Assembly (NCBI GenBank): GCA_021807845.1
Contig: JAKBCM010000008.1
Span: 1 to 18,671 of the forward strand
Length of the DNA stretch: 18,671 nucleotides
From: Pseudomonadota bacterium
GTDB taxonomy: Bacteria; Pseudomonadota; Gammaproteobacteria; Legionellales; Legionellaceae
Direction of reading: 5' to 3'
Shown here piece by piece: positions 1-8,122 of this stretch; the stretch's first letter is position 1; each line of letters opens with the position of its first letter. The notes under the pieces are model-generated. The model was given only the letters and a program-made list of their open reading frames with translations, had not been told where the DNA came from and did no database searches. Position numbers and translations under genes: made by a program.

Positions 1-1
1 G

Positions 2-502
2 GGGATGAAGCGTAGACTCATGATTGCCCGAGCTTTGATTCATCGACCTAATGTATTGATTCTTGATGAACCTACGGCAGGAGTTGATATTGAAATTCGT
101 CGCAGCATGTGGACATTTCTTAAACGTACCAACGCCGAAGGAACCACCATCATTCTAACCACCCATTACTTAGAAGAAGCTGAGCAGCTTTGTAAACATA
201 TTGCAATTATTGACAAGGGCTTGATCATTGAAAACTCATCCATGACCCAATTGCTACAGAAGTTACGTCATCAAACCTTTGTCTTCGACACCATTGACCC
301 CATCACCACGCTGCCTGATCTCTCTCCATTCATTGGCCATAAAATTGATACCCATTCCTTTGAATTGCGGATTGACAACCAATTACCACTCAATGAAGTG
401 TTTGCTTTTCTCAATCAACACGGACTAAAGATTCATAGCTTGCGTAACAAAACAAATCGATTAGAAGAACTTTTTTTGGATCTGATTCACCATGACGATT
501 AA
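2..502 (+). CDS. yadG: ABC transporter ATP-binding protein, YadG type (5' end outside window)
   Basis: ATPase subunit of an ABC-2 exporter; it would power export by the membrane subunit encoded next. The window opens inside the gene: the glycine codon before ATG 5 belongs to the ABC signature (LSGG-type motif running into GMKRRLMIARAL), so the apparent start at 5 is not the real start and the Walker A part lies upstream. Counting from that methionine, Walker B is VLILDEPTAGVD at about residues 17-28, and the H-loop histidine is near residue 54 in TTHYLEEAEQL. A C-terminal region of about 100 residues follows, as in YadG/CcmA-like ATPases of about 300 residues. The stop overlaps the permease start by 11 bases, which implies one operon. 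The family is certain; the exported substrate is unknown. Confidence 0.9.
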   Translation, partial: GMKRRLMIARALIHRPNVLILDEPTAGVDIEIRRSMWTFLKRTNAEGTTIILTTHYLEEAEQLCKHIAIIDKGLIIENSSMTQLLQKLRHQTFVFDTIDPITTLPDLSPFIGHKIDTHSFELRIDNQLPLNEVFAFLNQHGLKIHSLRNKTNRLEELFLDLIHHDD

Positions 503-1265
503 CCAACAACTGATAGCGCTATATACTTTGGTATTACGAGAATTAGTACGCATGTTTCGTATTGCTACTCAAGTTTTTCTACCGCCTGTGATCACCACCT
601 TACTGTATTTTGTTATCTTTGGTAGTGTCATTGGTCATCATATTGGCCAGATCCAGGGATTTAGCTATGCAGAATTTATCGCACCAGGACTCATCATGAT
701 TGCTGTGATTTCTAATGCCTATGCCAATGTTGCCAACTCCTTATTTAGTGCGCGTTTTCAAAGAAGCATTGAAGAAATATTAGTCAGCCCCATGCATTAT
801 AGTTTGATGTTGTTAGGGTACAGTTTAGGTGGTATTTTACGTAGCTTGATTGTGGCGGTGTTGGTCTATATTGTCGCTTCATTTTTTTTGGATATCGATT
901 TCACTCATATCCCTATGACTTTATTGGTGGTGCTTTTAGTCTCCACTTTATTCTCTTTAGCGGGCTTCACCAATGGCATGTTAGCTCGAACCTTCGATGA
1001 TGTGGCTCTGCTACCAACCTTTATCATTACCCCAATGACTTATTTAGGAGGAGTATTTTATGACATTCATATGTTGCCCCCTTTTTGGCAAAAAGTTTCT
1101 TATTTAAACCCCATTTTCTATATGGTGAGTGCTCTAAGAGAAGCAATGATTGGCCAACAAGCCATGAATATGGCCTTAGCGGTGGGCATTATTTGCATGA
1201 TGTTGATCTTTTTGGTTATTCTTAATTTAGTGATCCTCAAAAAAGGGATTGGACTACATGATTGA
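492..1265 (+). CDS. yadH: ABC-2 type transporter permease, YadH type
   Basis: Inner-membrane permease partner of the ATPase just upstream. The 257-residue protein is close to the length of E. coli YadH (about 256). It has the ABC-2 layout: a cytoplasmic N-terminus, then about six hydrophobic segments, including FLPPVITTLLYFVIFGSVIG near 29-48, LRSLIVAVLVYIVASFFL near 116-133, and a last helix near 230-250. The conserved stretch FQRSIEEILVSPMHYSLMLL (about 90-109) is typical of the family, as is the AREAM-like loop (SALREAMIG) before the last helix. The start lies within the end of the ATPase gene and the stop overlaps the next gene by 8 bases, so three genes are probably co-transcribed. In other bacteria YadGH-type exporters have uncertain substrates; nothing here identifies one. 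Confidence 0.9.
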   Translation: MTINQQLIALYTLVLRELVRMFRIATQVFLPPVITTLLYFVIFGSVIGHHIGQIQGFSYAEFIAPGLIMIAVISNAYANVANSLFSARFQRSIEEILVSPMHYSLMLLGYSLGGILRSLIVAVLVYIVASFFLDIDFTHIPMTLLVVLLVSTLFSLAGFTNGMLARTFDDVALLPTFIITPMTYLGGVFYDIHMLPPFWQKVSYLNPIFYMVSALREAMIGQQAMNMALAVGIICMMLIFLVILNLVILKKGIGLHD

Positions 1266-1947
1266 GACCATTACTCAGCAATCTAAATCATGGTGCGAAC
1301 GATACATCTTAGAAAAGGATGCTCACTACAAGCAAATAGCCATGATGCTGACAGAGCAAATCCCCTCTGTTGAATCAATTTCTCAGTTCAAGAACATACT
1401 TGATTCTATTTCCATGCAACTCACTCAATCACCTTCATTTTTTCAAAATCCGTTAGATCCTTTCCACACCAAACTGAATGAATGGATAACAACCGTCAAT
1501 CAGCTCAATGGATGGGACCTTCAAGCGGTAGAGTCTATCCTCGATAAGATCAAGACAAGCGAGAACACAAAAGATGTAATCATCCTCTTGAAAGACACGC
1601 TAGCTTCCCCCAAAGCTATGCTACACCTAAATGTTCAACCTTTATTGCGACACTTAACAGACGAAGATTATTTGCAAAAGTTGATGGATCATCTGGCAGA
1701 CCTTCCGTTTATCCCCTACCCAGAGCATCCAGCAGCAGGTACCTTTGCAGCCATACCAGCGCGCAATAAAGAACATAAAACTTGTTTGATGCTTTTAAAC
1801 AATAATTCAAAAGCCTATCAAGAAAACAACTTGAATAACCAAAATGCCAATCAATTTCTGCAATCTCTTTTACAAATTGATCTATATCTACATACTGAAA
1901 AAAAACCAAGTCCCCCAATGTCAGAGTCATGGTGTACGATATTATGA
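1258..1947 (+). CDS. Unrecognised protein ending in a CaaX-like motif (CTIL)
   Basis: I do not recognise this 229-residue protein. It looks soluble and mostly helical, with no signal peptide or membrane segment. I chose ATG 1258 over TTG 1249 because it is a standard start with AGGG about 11 bases upstream and overlaps the yadH stop by 8 bases (translational coupling). A TTG start would add only three residues. The C-terminus is a proline/serine-rich tail with two lysines (KKPSPPMSESW) followed by Cys-Thr-Ile-Leu and the stop. Cys-aliphatic-aliphatic-X with X = Leu is the form expected for geranylgeranylation by eukaryotic prenyltransferases, which some Legionella effectors exploit. That role is inference: the gene sits in a transporter operon and the motif is only four residues. 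An A8 run (1898-1905) and a C5 run just upstream make a frameshift a possible alternative. Confidence 0.6.
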   Translation: MIETITQQSKSWCERYILEKDAHYKQIAMMLTEQIPSVESISQFKNILDSISMQLTQSPSFFQNPLDPFHTKLNEWITTVNQLNGWDLQAVESILDKIKTSENTKDVIILLKDTLASPKAMLHLNVQPLLRHLTDEDYLQKLMDHLADLPFIPYPEHPAAGTFAAIPARNKEHKTCLMLLNNNSKAYQENNLNNQNANQFLQSLLQIDLYLHTEKKPSPPMSESWCTIL

Positions 1948-2347
1948 GATCAAGACAGAAGAGATAGGCAGCGACATTGTGAACAGTCGCTCATACAAAG
2001 TGGATGCTTCCGGAGTGCTTTTGGCTTCTTGAAACCTCCCAAGCTTGCACACCACACTCTCAATCTAGCCTCCAAATTAATCATATTGGCTGCACAATGA
2101 ACACCGCCTATACTTAACATAATAGGCCAGTTTTTCCGACATTGCCACTTGATAATGTCCATTATTTTGCAAAGTTTTCGAAAATATATTCTAGATGCCC
2201 ATAAAGATAGCTTGTTGGAGGAGGTAAATTGGAGGTACGATGTTCGAGATAACGTACTCCTAGACTGATATTTGTCCGAAATGAGCATGCGTGCTAAGTA
2301 TGACAATATGTCCAGATGATTGAGAAAGGAGCTCTCTAACCACAGAC
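1948..2347. other. Gene-poor convergent gap
   Basis: About 400 bases lie between the plus-strand transporter operon and the minus-strand lemA-protease operon, both of which end here. I see no convincing gene, RNA or clear intrinsic terminator. A minus-strand ORF (1950-2306, TTG start) is open, but its translation is rich in Cys, Arg, Ser and Trp and shows no recognisable domain. The plus strand is interrupted by stops after about 2032. It may be decayed coding sequence, but I cannot assign a source. Confidence 0.4.
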
Positions 2348-3376
2348 TTACTGTTTTCGCTTGAGTTTAAACCCTATGGCCTCTAACCGTTGAGGGATGC
2401 TCGGATGCGTGGAAAATGCACTACTGAGTGATTTCACAGGTTGCATGTCAGAAGGATCAAATAAATAAGAAGCTTGTCTGATTTGTTCATGAGCCGTTTG
2501 ACCATATTCTTGGTAGTACTGTTCTGCATTGACCTCATGATCTTGGCTGATTTTGAGCAAGGCCCTAGCCATTGGCTCATTATCGCGCATTAACTCAACA
2601 GAGCCTGCATCAGCCATATATTCTCGAGTACGGCTTAAAAAGAGCGCTAAGACGACAGTTATCAATGGTAACACGTAGCGTAGCACCATGATCACTGCGA
2701 ACATTCGATTATCATCACGCCTATCTCGTTTAAAAATAACGGTATAGAACAAAATATCAACCACAATAAGCAAAATATTACTTAAAATGGCAACCATTAA
2801 AGTCAATTTGATATCATGGTGACGAATATGGCTTAATTCATGGGCCATCACTGCCTGAAGTTCAGCACGATCTAATTTCTCCATCAACCCCCGTGTGATA
2901 GCAACCATGGCTGATTTTTCACTATAGCCACTGGCAAAAGCATTCATATAATTAGCTTCAATGATGTAAACCTTTGGCATAAATTGTAATCCAGCAGCAA
3001 CCTTCATCTCTTCAACCACATGGTACAGTTGTTGTTCTTGCAAATTCTTTGCTGTTTCTGAGGTGATTTCTCGAGAATCAGTCCCCAATAGCATGAGCTT
3101 ATCGTATAAAGCAAAAGCGATGAATAAGGATAACAATGCAATCGCGGCCATTAGCAAAGTGGCGTAAGGTGTCACTTGTAAAGTAATCAGTGCGTGAAAA
3201 CACTGACTAATGGTCGCTCTTGGATAAAATGACTGCAAAATAAATACATCAACAATCAAACCTACGACGAGATATACTGCGATGAACGTTAAAATCACTA
3301 ATCGCGTCTTTCGCTCATTGCGTTGCAGTTGCAGTCGCCAATCTGCTGTTGATGCATGGTAATCAGACAAGCTCAT
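2348..3376 (-). CDS. M48 family membrane metalloprotease, HtpX-like
   Basis: Zinc-dependent integral membrane protease of the HtpX/Ste24 (M48) family, expected to degrade damaged or misassembled inner-membrane proteins. The catalytic motif HELSH is at residues 179-183 (two zinc-binding His and the catalytic Glu), and the third zinc ligand is probably Glu252 in REYMADAGSVEL. Hydrophobic segments lie at about 26-48 and 70-90 before the active site, and at about 192-215 and 226-247 after it. At 342 residues it is longer than E. coli HtpX (about 293), with an extended N-terminal region. The gene starts one base after the lemA stop, so the two are one transcript. The pairing LemA-M48 protease recurs in bacteria. 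No gene symbol is given because it may be a paralogue of the canonical HtpX. Confidence 0.9.
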   Translation of the reverse strand: MSLSDYHASTADWRLQLQRNERKTRLVILTFIAVYLVVGLIVDVFILQSFYPRATISQCFHALITLQVTPYATLLMAAIALLSLFIAFALYDKLMLLGTDSREITSETAKNLQEQQLYHVVEEMKVAAGLQFMPKVYIIEANYMNAFASGYSEKSAMVAITRGLMEKLDRAELQAVMAHELSHIRHHDIKLTLMVAILSNILLIVVDILFYTVIFKRDRRDDNRMFAVIMVLRYVLPLITVVLALFLSRTREYMADAGSVELMRDNEPMARALLKISQDHEVNAEQYYQEYGQTAHEQIRQASYLFDPSDMQPVKSLSSAFSTHPSIPQRLEAIGFKLKRKQ

Positions 3377-3377
3377 G

Positions 3378-3962
3378 TTAGAATTTTACCGAATAATCTT
3401 CACGCGATTTGATTTGTTCCTCAGGTAAGCTCCAGTACTCAAATGCCTTATCTAATTTTCCTGCAAACAAACCGACAACCATGGCTTCGAAAAATGATTT
3501 TTTCTTTGCTTCATACCGCTCAACCCCATCATTATACGCCTGTTTAGCGTAGGCTAGTTTATTCTCCGTGTTGACAATTTCTTCTTGCAATTGAAGGACA
3601 TTTTGGTTCGCTTTCAAGTCTGGATATTGCTCAAACACCACATTCAAACCTGAGGCAATAGAGGAGATACCATTTTCAGCAGCCATACGACCCTTTTCAT
3701 CACCTGCATTTTTAGCCGTTTCTGCTTGACTACGAAGCGCAACCACGTCTTTCAATGTTGTTTTTTCATAATCCATGTATTTCTTTACCGTCTCAATCAA
3801 TGACTCAAAAACCTTGAAACGACGATCCAATTGGATATCAATTTGACGCTTATTGTTATTTACGGCTTCTATTAAACCAATTAAGCCATTATAAACTCCA
3901 ATAAACCAAAATAGCACCAATACGGCTATCACTAAAATCACAATCAATGAAGTACTCATCAT
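3378..3962 (-). CDS. lemA: LemA family protein
   Basis: LemA-family membrane-anchored coiled-coil protein of 194 residues, the usual length. An N-terminal membrane anchor (about residues 4-26) leaves most of the protein on one side of the membrane. Family hallmarks are the YNGLIGLIEAVNNNKRQIDIQLDRR-type region (residues 24 onward), followed by long helices rich in Glu, Lys and Ala to about residue 150. Its molecular function is poorly defined; co-occurrence with M48 proteases suggests a role with the protease encoded downstream. Two ATGs are adjacent in frame: AAGGGA lies about three bases before the first and about six before the second, so the second methionine (3959) has the better ribosome-binding spacing. 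The mature protein differs by one residue. Confidence 0.92.
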   Translation of the reverse strand: MMSTSLIVILVIAVLVLFWFIGVYNGLIGLIEAVNNNKRQIDIQLDRRFKVFESLIETVKKYMDYEKTTLKDVVALRSQAETAKNAGDEKGRMAAENGISSIASGLNVVFEQYPDLKANQNVLQLQEEIVNTENKLAYAKQAYNDGVERYEAKKKSFFEAMVVGLFAGKLDKAFEYWSLPEEQIKSREDYSVKF

Positions 3963-4036
3963 ATTTCCCTTGTATTAGAATTTGAGCAGATCAGCCCGTA
4001 AAAAGATGAATGGCTCTTGGTTTAAAAGAATCCACC

Positions 4037-4196
4037 TAGGGTGTGTTGACAATTCATTTTTGCAAATCCTCTATGATCCCTACGTACCGTCCCCACGATT
4101 TATTCGCGGAGTTGTCCGCGGTATCTAGAGATCTCCTGGATGACGCGTACAAGCCGCGTCACGTAGGCATTATAGAGCAATTGTCAATAGACCCTA
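4037..4196. repeat. MITE-like palindromic element with terminal inverted repeats
   Basis: A 160-base non-coding element between lemA and uvrA. The ends are inverted repeats: TAGGGTGTGTTGACAATT at 4037-4054 and the complement of TAGGGTCTATTGACAATT at 4179-4196 (16 of 18 match). A second inverted pair lies inside: CTATGATCCCTACGT at 4071-4085 against 4161-4175 (13 of 15). Two GC-rich hairpins sit in the middle: CGCGGA-GTTG-TCCGCG (4105-4120) and TGACGCG-TACAAGC-CGCGTCA (4141-4161). The core resembles the GC-rich palindromic intergenic repeats seen in rickettsiae and other gammaproteobacteria. TA at each outer edge would fit a TA-target transposase, but it is part of the repeat, so this is weak. 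No ORF is present, so any movement would need a transposase supplied elsewhere. Confidence 0.7.
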
Positions 4197-4269
4197 CTCT
4201 TTTTACATTCAATCTTGTCTAGACTCATCTAAGTTATAGCTGAAAATGACAGTTAAAAGCAATAGCCGC

Positions 4270-7122
4270 TTAGAGTGCTCCTGGCGAAACTTTAGGGTCG
4301 TTGCCTAATACTTGTCTTAAGAACTGTCCTGTGTATGAATGCTGACAAGAGGCAACGGTTTCAGGGGTCCCTGTCACCATCACTTGTCCCCCTTTGCTGC
4401 CACCCAAAGGACCCAGATCGATCACCCAATCAGCCGTTTTTATGACATCTAAATTATGTTCAATAATGACAATGGTATTCCCTTTCTCTCGCAAACGAGT
4501 TAAAACGGCTAATAATTGTTTGGTATCATGAAAATGAAGTCCTGTTGTTGGCTCATCTAATATATATAAGGTACTACCAGTATCTCGTTTCGATAACTCT
4601 CGTGCCAATTTAATCCGCTGCGCTTCTCCACCTGACAAAGTCGTTGCACTTTGTCCTAGACGAATATAGGAGAGACCGACATCTATCAATGTTTGACACT
4701 TGAGTTTAAGACTCGGTACCGCATCAAAAAATTGACGCGCATCTTCAACGGTCATATCTAATACTTCATGAATATTCTTGCCTTTATACTGAATGTCTAA
4801 GGTTTCTCGATTGTACCGTTTGCTTTTACATACATCACAAGAAACATAAATATCGGGCAAAAAATGCATTTCAACTTTGATAAGACCATCTCCCTGACAC
4901 GCTTCACAACGTCCACCACGCACATTGAAACTAAAGCGACCAGGTTGATATCCTCTTGCCCGAGATTCTGGGGTATTTGCAAATAACTCACGAATCACTG
5001 TAAATAAACCCGTGTAGGTTGCCGGATTAGAACGAGGAGTCCTACCAATTGGGCTTTGGTCTATATCAATAACCTTATCACAATATTCCAAGCCTTTGAT
5101 GGCATGAAGGGTACCCTGCGATTTAAAGTGTGCACGATTGAGCTTTGCTGCCGCTATCGGATATAACGTATCATTGATCAAACTAGACTTGCCTGAGCCA
5201 GATACGCCTGTCACACAAGTGATCAATCCCAAAGGAATAGCAACATCGATGCCCTGTAAATTGTTACAAGTCACCCCTTCAAGTTGAATCAGATGCTTTT
5301 CATCGATTGGAACACGATAGTTTGGTACTGGGATCCCTTGTTTGCCACTTAAATATTGTCCAGTTAAGGATGCGCCACAACCCATAATCTCCTCTGGGGT
5401 GCCAGAAGCTACTATATGTCCTCCATATACACCAGCGCCAGGTCCAATATCCAATACAAAATCGGCCGATCGAATGGCATCCTCATCATGCTCCACCACG
5501 ATCACAGTATTACCCAAATCCCGCAAATGCATTAAAGTCTTGAGTAAACGATCATTGTCTCTCTGATGTAGGCCTATGGAGGGTTCATCCAAGATATACA
5601 TCACTCCCACCAATCCAGAACCAATTTGACTTGCAAGACGAATGCGCTGCGCCTCTCCACCCGATAATGTTTCACTACTTCGTGAAAGAGTTAAATACTC
5701 TAGACCAACATTCACCAAAAATCCCAAGCGTTCAATAATTTCTTTATTAATTTTTATGGCAATCTCGCCTCTATATCCTGGCAGTTGTAGTTTTTTAAAA
5801 AACTGATAAGCATCTTCTATCGACAAAGCGGTGATGTCAGGCAAATTTCTATTGGCAATCAACACATGACGGGCTGCTTCACATAAGCGCGCGCCCTCAC
5901 AAGAAGGACAGGCACGAGAGGATAAGTATTTTGCTAGGTCTTCCCGTACTTGAGCCGAATCTGATTCGCGATAGCGACGTTGCATATTCGGGATCACACC
6001 TTCAAAGATATGTTTTTTTAAAACAAACCCGCCGTGGGGACGTTGATATTGAAACTCAATGACCTCCTTACCACTGCCATACAGCACCACCTGACGAGCA
6101 TCTTCTGGTAAATCACAAAAAGGCACCTCAATTGAAAACCCGTAATGCCGTGCTAAAGATTCGAGCATGGCAGAATAATAACTGGTCTTTTTATCCCATC
6201 CTCGAATAGCCCCATCAGCCAAGCTCACACACTCATCATGCACAACCCGCTGGGGATCAAAAAATTGATCAACCCCCAAACCATCACAAAAAGAGCAAGC
6301 CCCCATAGGATTGTTAAATGAAAAAAGCCTAGGCTCAAGCTCACTTAGACTATATCCACATTCAGAACAAGCAAATTTTGAAGAAAACACCATATCCTCA
6401 AAATCCCCATCCATCGCGACAACTGTTGCTAGCCCATCGGCCAGATGAAGGGCATTTTCAAAAGACTCACTTAAGCGCTGAGCGATATCAGAGCGAACCT
6501 TAAAGCGGTCAACAACCACTTCGATGGTATGCTTTTTACGCAACTGAAGCGTTGGCGGATCATCAAGCTCATATAGTTCACCATCAATGCGAGCACGCAC
6601 ATAACCTTGTGCTTGCAACTGTTGTATCAATAGGACATGTTCCCCCTTACGATCACGAATCACTGGAGCTAAAATCATAACCCTAGACTCTTTAGGGAGG
6701 GCCAACACTTGATCTACCATTTGGCTGACCGTTTGTGCATGCAAACTCATGTGGTGTTTAGGACAAAAAGGTTCGCCTACTCTTGCAAAAAGCAGCCTTA
6801 AATAATCATATATTTCAGTAATTGTCCCTACAGTGGAACGAGGATTATGTGAGGTGGCTTTTTGTTCAATTGAAATGGCTGGAGATAACCCTTCAATGGA
6901 ATCCACATCTGGCTTTTCCATCATCGACAGAAACTGGCGCGCATAAGCAGACAAGGACTCAACATATCGTCGCTGCCCTTCAGCATATAAGGTATCAAAA
7001 GCAAGTGAAGATTTCCCCGATCCCGAAAGACCTGTTATGACGGTAAGCTGATTGCGGGGTAACTCTACCTGAATATTTTTCAAATTATGGGTTCTTGCCC
7101 CTCGGATCTTAATAAAGTGCAT
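4270..7122 (-). CDS. uvrA: Excinuclease ABC subunit A
   Basis: DNA damage-recognition ATPase of nucleotide excision repair; it loads UvrB at lesions. The 950-residue protein is full length (E. coli about 940). In order: first Walker A GLSGSGKS (31-38), first zinc module with Cys252, Cys255, Cys276 and Cys279, signature [14 protein letters not shown] near 487, Walker [11 protein letters not shown] near 510, second Walker A GVSGSGKS (639-646), C-terminal zinc finger Cys739, Cys742, Cys762 and Cys765, second signature near 829 and second Walker [14 protein letters not shown]. All key residues are present. It is monocistronic as far as seen and divergent from the IcmL-like gene, with 78 bases between starts. 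I find no CTGT-N8-ACAG LexA site in that spacer, which fits reports that Legionella pneumophila lacks a LexA-controlled SOS response. Confidence 0.98.
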   Translation of the reverse strand: MHFIKIRGARTHNLKNIQVELPRNQLTVITGLSGSGKSSLAFDTLYAEGQRRYVESLSAYARQFLSMMEKPDVDSIEGLSPAISIEQKATSHNPRSTVGTITEIYDYLRLLFARVGEPFCPKHHMSLHAQTVSQMVDQVLALPKESRVMILAPVIRDRKGEHVLLIQQLQAQGYVRARIDGELYELDDPPTLQLRKKHTIEVVVDRFKVRSDIAQRLSESFENALHLADGLATVVAMDGDFEDMVFSSKFACSECGYSLSELEPRLFSFNNPMGACSFCDGLGVDQFFDPQRVVHDECVSLADGAIRGWDKKTSYYSAMLESLARHYGFSIEVPFCDLPEDARQVVLYGSGKEVIEFQYQRPHGGFVLKKHIFEGVIPNMQRRYRESDSAQVREDLAKYLSSRACPSCEGARLCEAARHVLIANRNLPDITALSIEDAYQFFKKLQLPGYRGEIAIKINKEIIERLGFLVNVGLEYLTLSRSSETLSGGEAQRIRLASQIGSGLVGVMYILDEPSIGLHQRDNDRLLKTLMHLRDLGNTVIVVEHDEDAIRSADFVLDIGPGAGVYGGHIVASGTPEEIMGCGASLTGQYLSGKQGIPVPNYRVPIDEKHLIQLEGVTCNNLQGIDVAIPLGLITCVTGVSGSGKSSLINDTLYPIAAAKLNRAHFKSQGTLHAIKGLEYCDKVIDIDQSPIGRTPRSNPATYTGLFTVIRELFANTPESRARGYQPGRFSFNVRGGRCEACQGDGLIKVEMHFLPDIYVSCDVCKSKRYNRETLDIQYKGKNIHEVLDMTVEDARQFFDAVPSLKLKCQTLIDVGLSYIRLGQSATTLSGGEAQRIKLARELSKRDTGSTLYILDEPTTGLHFHDTKQLLAVLTRLREKGNTIVIIEHNLDVIKTADWVIDLGPLGGSKGGQVMVTGTPETVASCQHSYTGQFLRQVLGNDPKVSPGAL

Positions 7123-7139
7123 GACAAATGGCTACCAAA

Positions 7140-7167
7140 TTGAAGTTGAATGACTATCTGCTATACT
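7140..7167 (+). promoter_or_regulatory. Candidate sigma-70 promoter of the IcmL-like gene
   Basis: TTGAAG at 7140-7145 and TATACT at 7162-7167 with a 16-base spacer, 33 bases before the start codon. The match is good for a sigma-70 promoter, but it is unproven and must share the short spacer with the uvrA promoter on the other strand. Confidence 0.4.
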
Positions 7168-7200
7168 GAAATCAACCATTAGCTAAGTCGGGGAGCGGCC

Positions 7201-7674
7201 ATGAATTTGCGAAAGCAACTTAGGTGGTTATTATTTGCATCAGTTTTGTTTTTCGCACTCCCTCTTCAAGCCGATGATAACAAAGTTGAAGCATGGACAA
7301 AACAAGTCTTATTCAACACCCTCTCCGTAAACTACCTAGAATCAGATAAAGACATCAACCAAATGCGAGTGCACTATACTCATAATGGATGGAATGCCAT
7401 ATCCTCTTTCCTTGGCAACTATCTCACTGTCGTGCGTGCAAAAAAACTTTATTTGCATCCGGAAGCCAATCAACCTACCACCATCCTTCTGTCTGGGCAA
7501 CTCAATAATAACCCCCTCTTTCCAAGAATGCGCGTTTGGCGAGTGAAGCAAGGATTTTACATCCCTGAACTCAACGAGAGTATTAACTTTTCAGTAGTTG
7601 TCATCCAACCCAATCTGAAACAACCCCGATTATTGATTCAAAGCATGAGTATCGGAAAATATTCTGGACGCTAG
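7201..7674 (+). CDS. Secreted IcmL/DotI-like protein
   Basis: A 157-residue exported protein resembling the periplasmic domain of DotI/IcmL, an inner-membrane component of the Dot/Icm (type IVB) secretion system. Residues 1-24 form a signal peptide (basic start, hydrophobic core, cleavage after LQA). The mature part shows the family pattern: VEAWTKQVLFNTLSVNYLES (29-48), a YTHNGWNAISSFL stretch (59-71) like the FTxxGW motif of IcmL, then an ILLSGQL and a VWRVKQGFYIPEL strand region. True DotI keeps an uncleaved membrane anchor and a cytoplasmic segment, which are missing here, so this is a soluble paralogue rather than the core component. The start is supported by GGGGAG five bases upstream. 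IcmL-like paralogues outside the dot/icm loci are known in Legionella; their role is not established. Confidence 0.75.
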   Translation: MNLRKQLRWLLFASVLFFALPLQADDNKVEAWTKQVLFNTLSVNYLESDKDINQMRVHYTHNGWNAISSFLGNYLTVVRAKKLYLHPEANQPTTILLSGQLNNNPLFPRMRVWRVKQGFYIPELNESINFSVVVIQPNLKQPRLLIQSMSIGKYSGR

Positions 7675-7733
7675 TACACTAAACAGGAACATCCTCTGAA
7701 CACCAATTGAACAATGTCAGTTTAAAAAAATGT

Positions 7734-7772
7734 CTTTGTCCCTGACAAACATGGAGGGTGTCATGGACAAAG
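7734..7772. terminator. Long hairpin after the IcmL-like gene, possible terminator
   Basis: Arms 7734-7747 (CTTTGTCCCTGACA) and 7759-7772 (TGTCATGGACAAAG) pair at 13 of 14 positions around an 11-base loop. Read on the minus strand, the stem is followed by ACA and seven Ts, a plausible intrinsic terminator. Read on the plus strand, it is followed by AAAAAATATCTTTTT, a less typical tail. The loop carries GGAGGG and the right arm an ATG, so a translated micro-ORF (7763-7816) is also conceivable. Confidence 0.4.
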
Positions 7773-7843
7773 AAAAAATATCTTTTTGGTCTAGCATTCC
7801 TTGGATAATCTGTTAAAATGAACTTTCTTCTGATACATGGGTC

Positions 7844-7852
7844 TGTGGATAA
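7844..7852 (-). promoter_or_regulatory. Perfect DnaA box
   Basis: TGTGGATAA on the plus strand, the reverse complement of the DnaA consensus TTATCCACA. It is one of two identical boxes in the same orientation, 119 bases apart. Confidence 0.45.
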
Positions 7853-7962
7853 CATCATCCAGTTCAGCTAACCAGATCAAACATCATTCCTTATCATCAT
7901 CATAACTGATTGAATTTTATAGTTATTTATTTTATATCACATTCTTATTTATTCATTCAGGC

Positions 7963-7971
7963 TGTGGATAA
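7963..7971 (-). promoter_or_regulatory. Perfect DnaA box
   Basis: Second TGTGGATAA, same orientation as the first. An AT-rich stretch (about 7910-7958) lies directly beside it. The box is about 150 bases before the BON-domain gene start. Confidence 0.45.
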
Positions 7972-8122
7972 CTTTGTTAATGAAACACAGCACGTGCTCT
8001 GGCTCGTATTAGATTGCAGTTTGTGTAACCCCCAACAGCTCCCCCTCCATAAACACCCATTGATTTTATGTACTGTACAAACAATGTTATACTTGTCAAT
8101 CATCACATCTTTGGAGAATTCT

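Larger units (their letters stand above)
7675..8122. other. Intergenic region with hairpin and two DnaA boxes
   Basis: A gap of about 450 bases between the IcmL-like gene and the BON-domain gene. It holds the hairpin at 7734-7772, two perfect DnaA boxes, a very AT-rich run between them (about 7910-7958), and the BON gene's ribosome-binding site GGAGA (8113-8117). A long in-frame extension of the BON ORF back to 7910 is open but is not coding-like. Confidence 0.6.

Noticed and set aside
1249..1257. TTG start for the CaaX-ending protein
   Set aside because: ATG 1258 is a standard start codon with better Shine-Dalgarno spacing.
1844..2032. Plus-strand frame continuing past the CTIL stop, possible frameshifted end of the same gene
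   Set aside because: An A8 and a C5 run make a slip possible, but the extended tail shows no conserved pattern, so I kept the shorter product and only noted the alternative.
1950..2306. Minus-strand ORF of 118 residues in the gap after the CaaX-ending protein
   Set aside because: TTG start, atypical composition (many Cys, Arg, Ser and Trp), no recognisable domain, and it would run convergent into a real gene. I see no transposase motif that would make it a known remnant.
4046..4077. Promoter inside the MITE-like element (TTGACA and TATGAT)
   Set aside because: The spacer is 20 bases. On the other strand TTGACA and TATAAT are only seven apart. Both are better explained as parts of the inverted repeats.
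4037..4196. Structured non-coding RNA gene instead of a repeat
   Set aside because: The nested pairs could fold as an RNA, but the imperfect ends with symmetric TTGACAATT arms look like a mobile-element remnant, and no usable promoter or terminator frames it.
7910..8122. Upstream extension of the BON-domain ORF
   Set aside because: It precedes a good ribosome-binding site and a signal peptide start, and contains a DnaA box and AT-rich sequence rather than coding-like residues.
7800..8122. Chromosomal origin of replication
   Set aside because: Only two DnaA boxes, no dnaA, dnaN or gidA-type neighbours, and no clear cluster of strand-opening repeats. Reported instead as a possible DnaA site.
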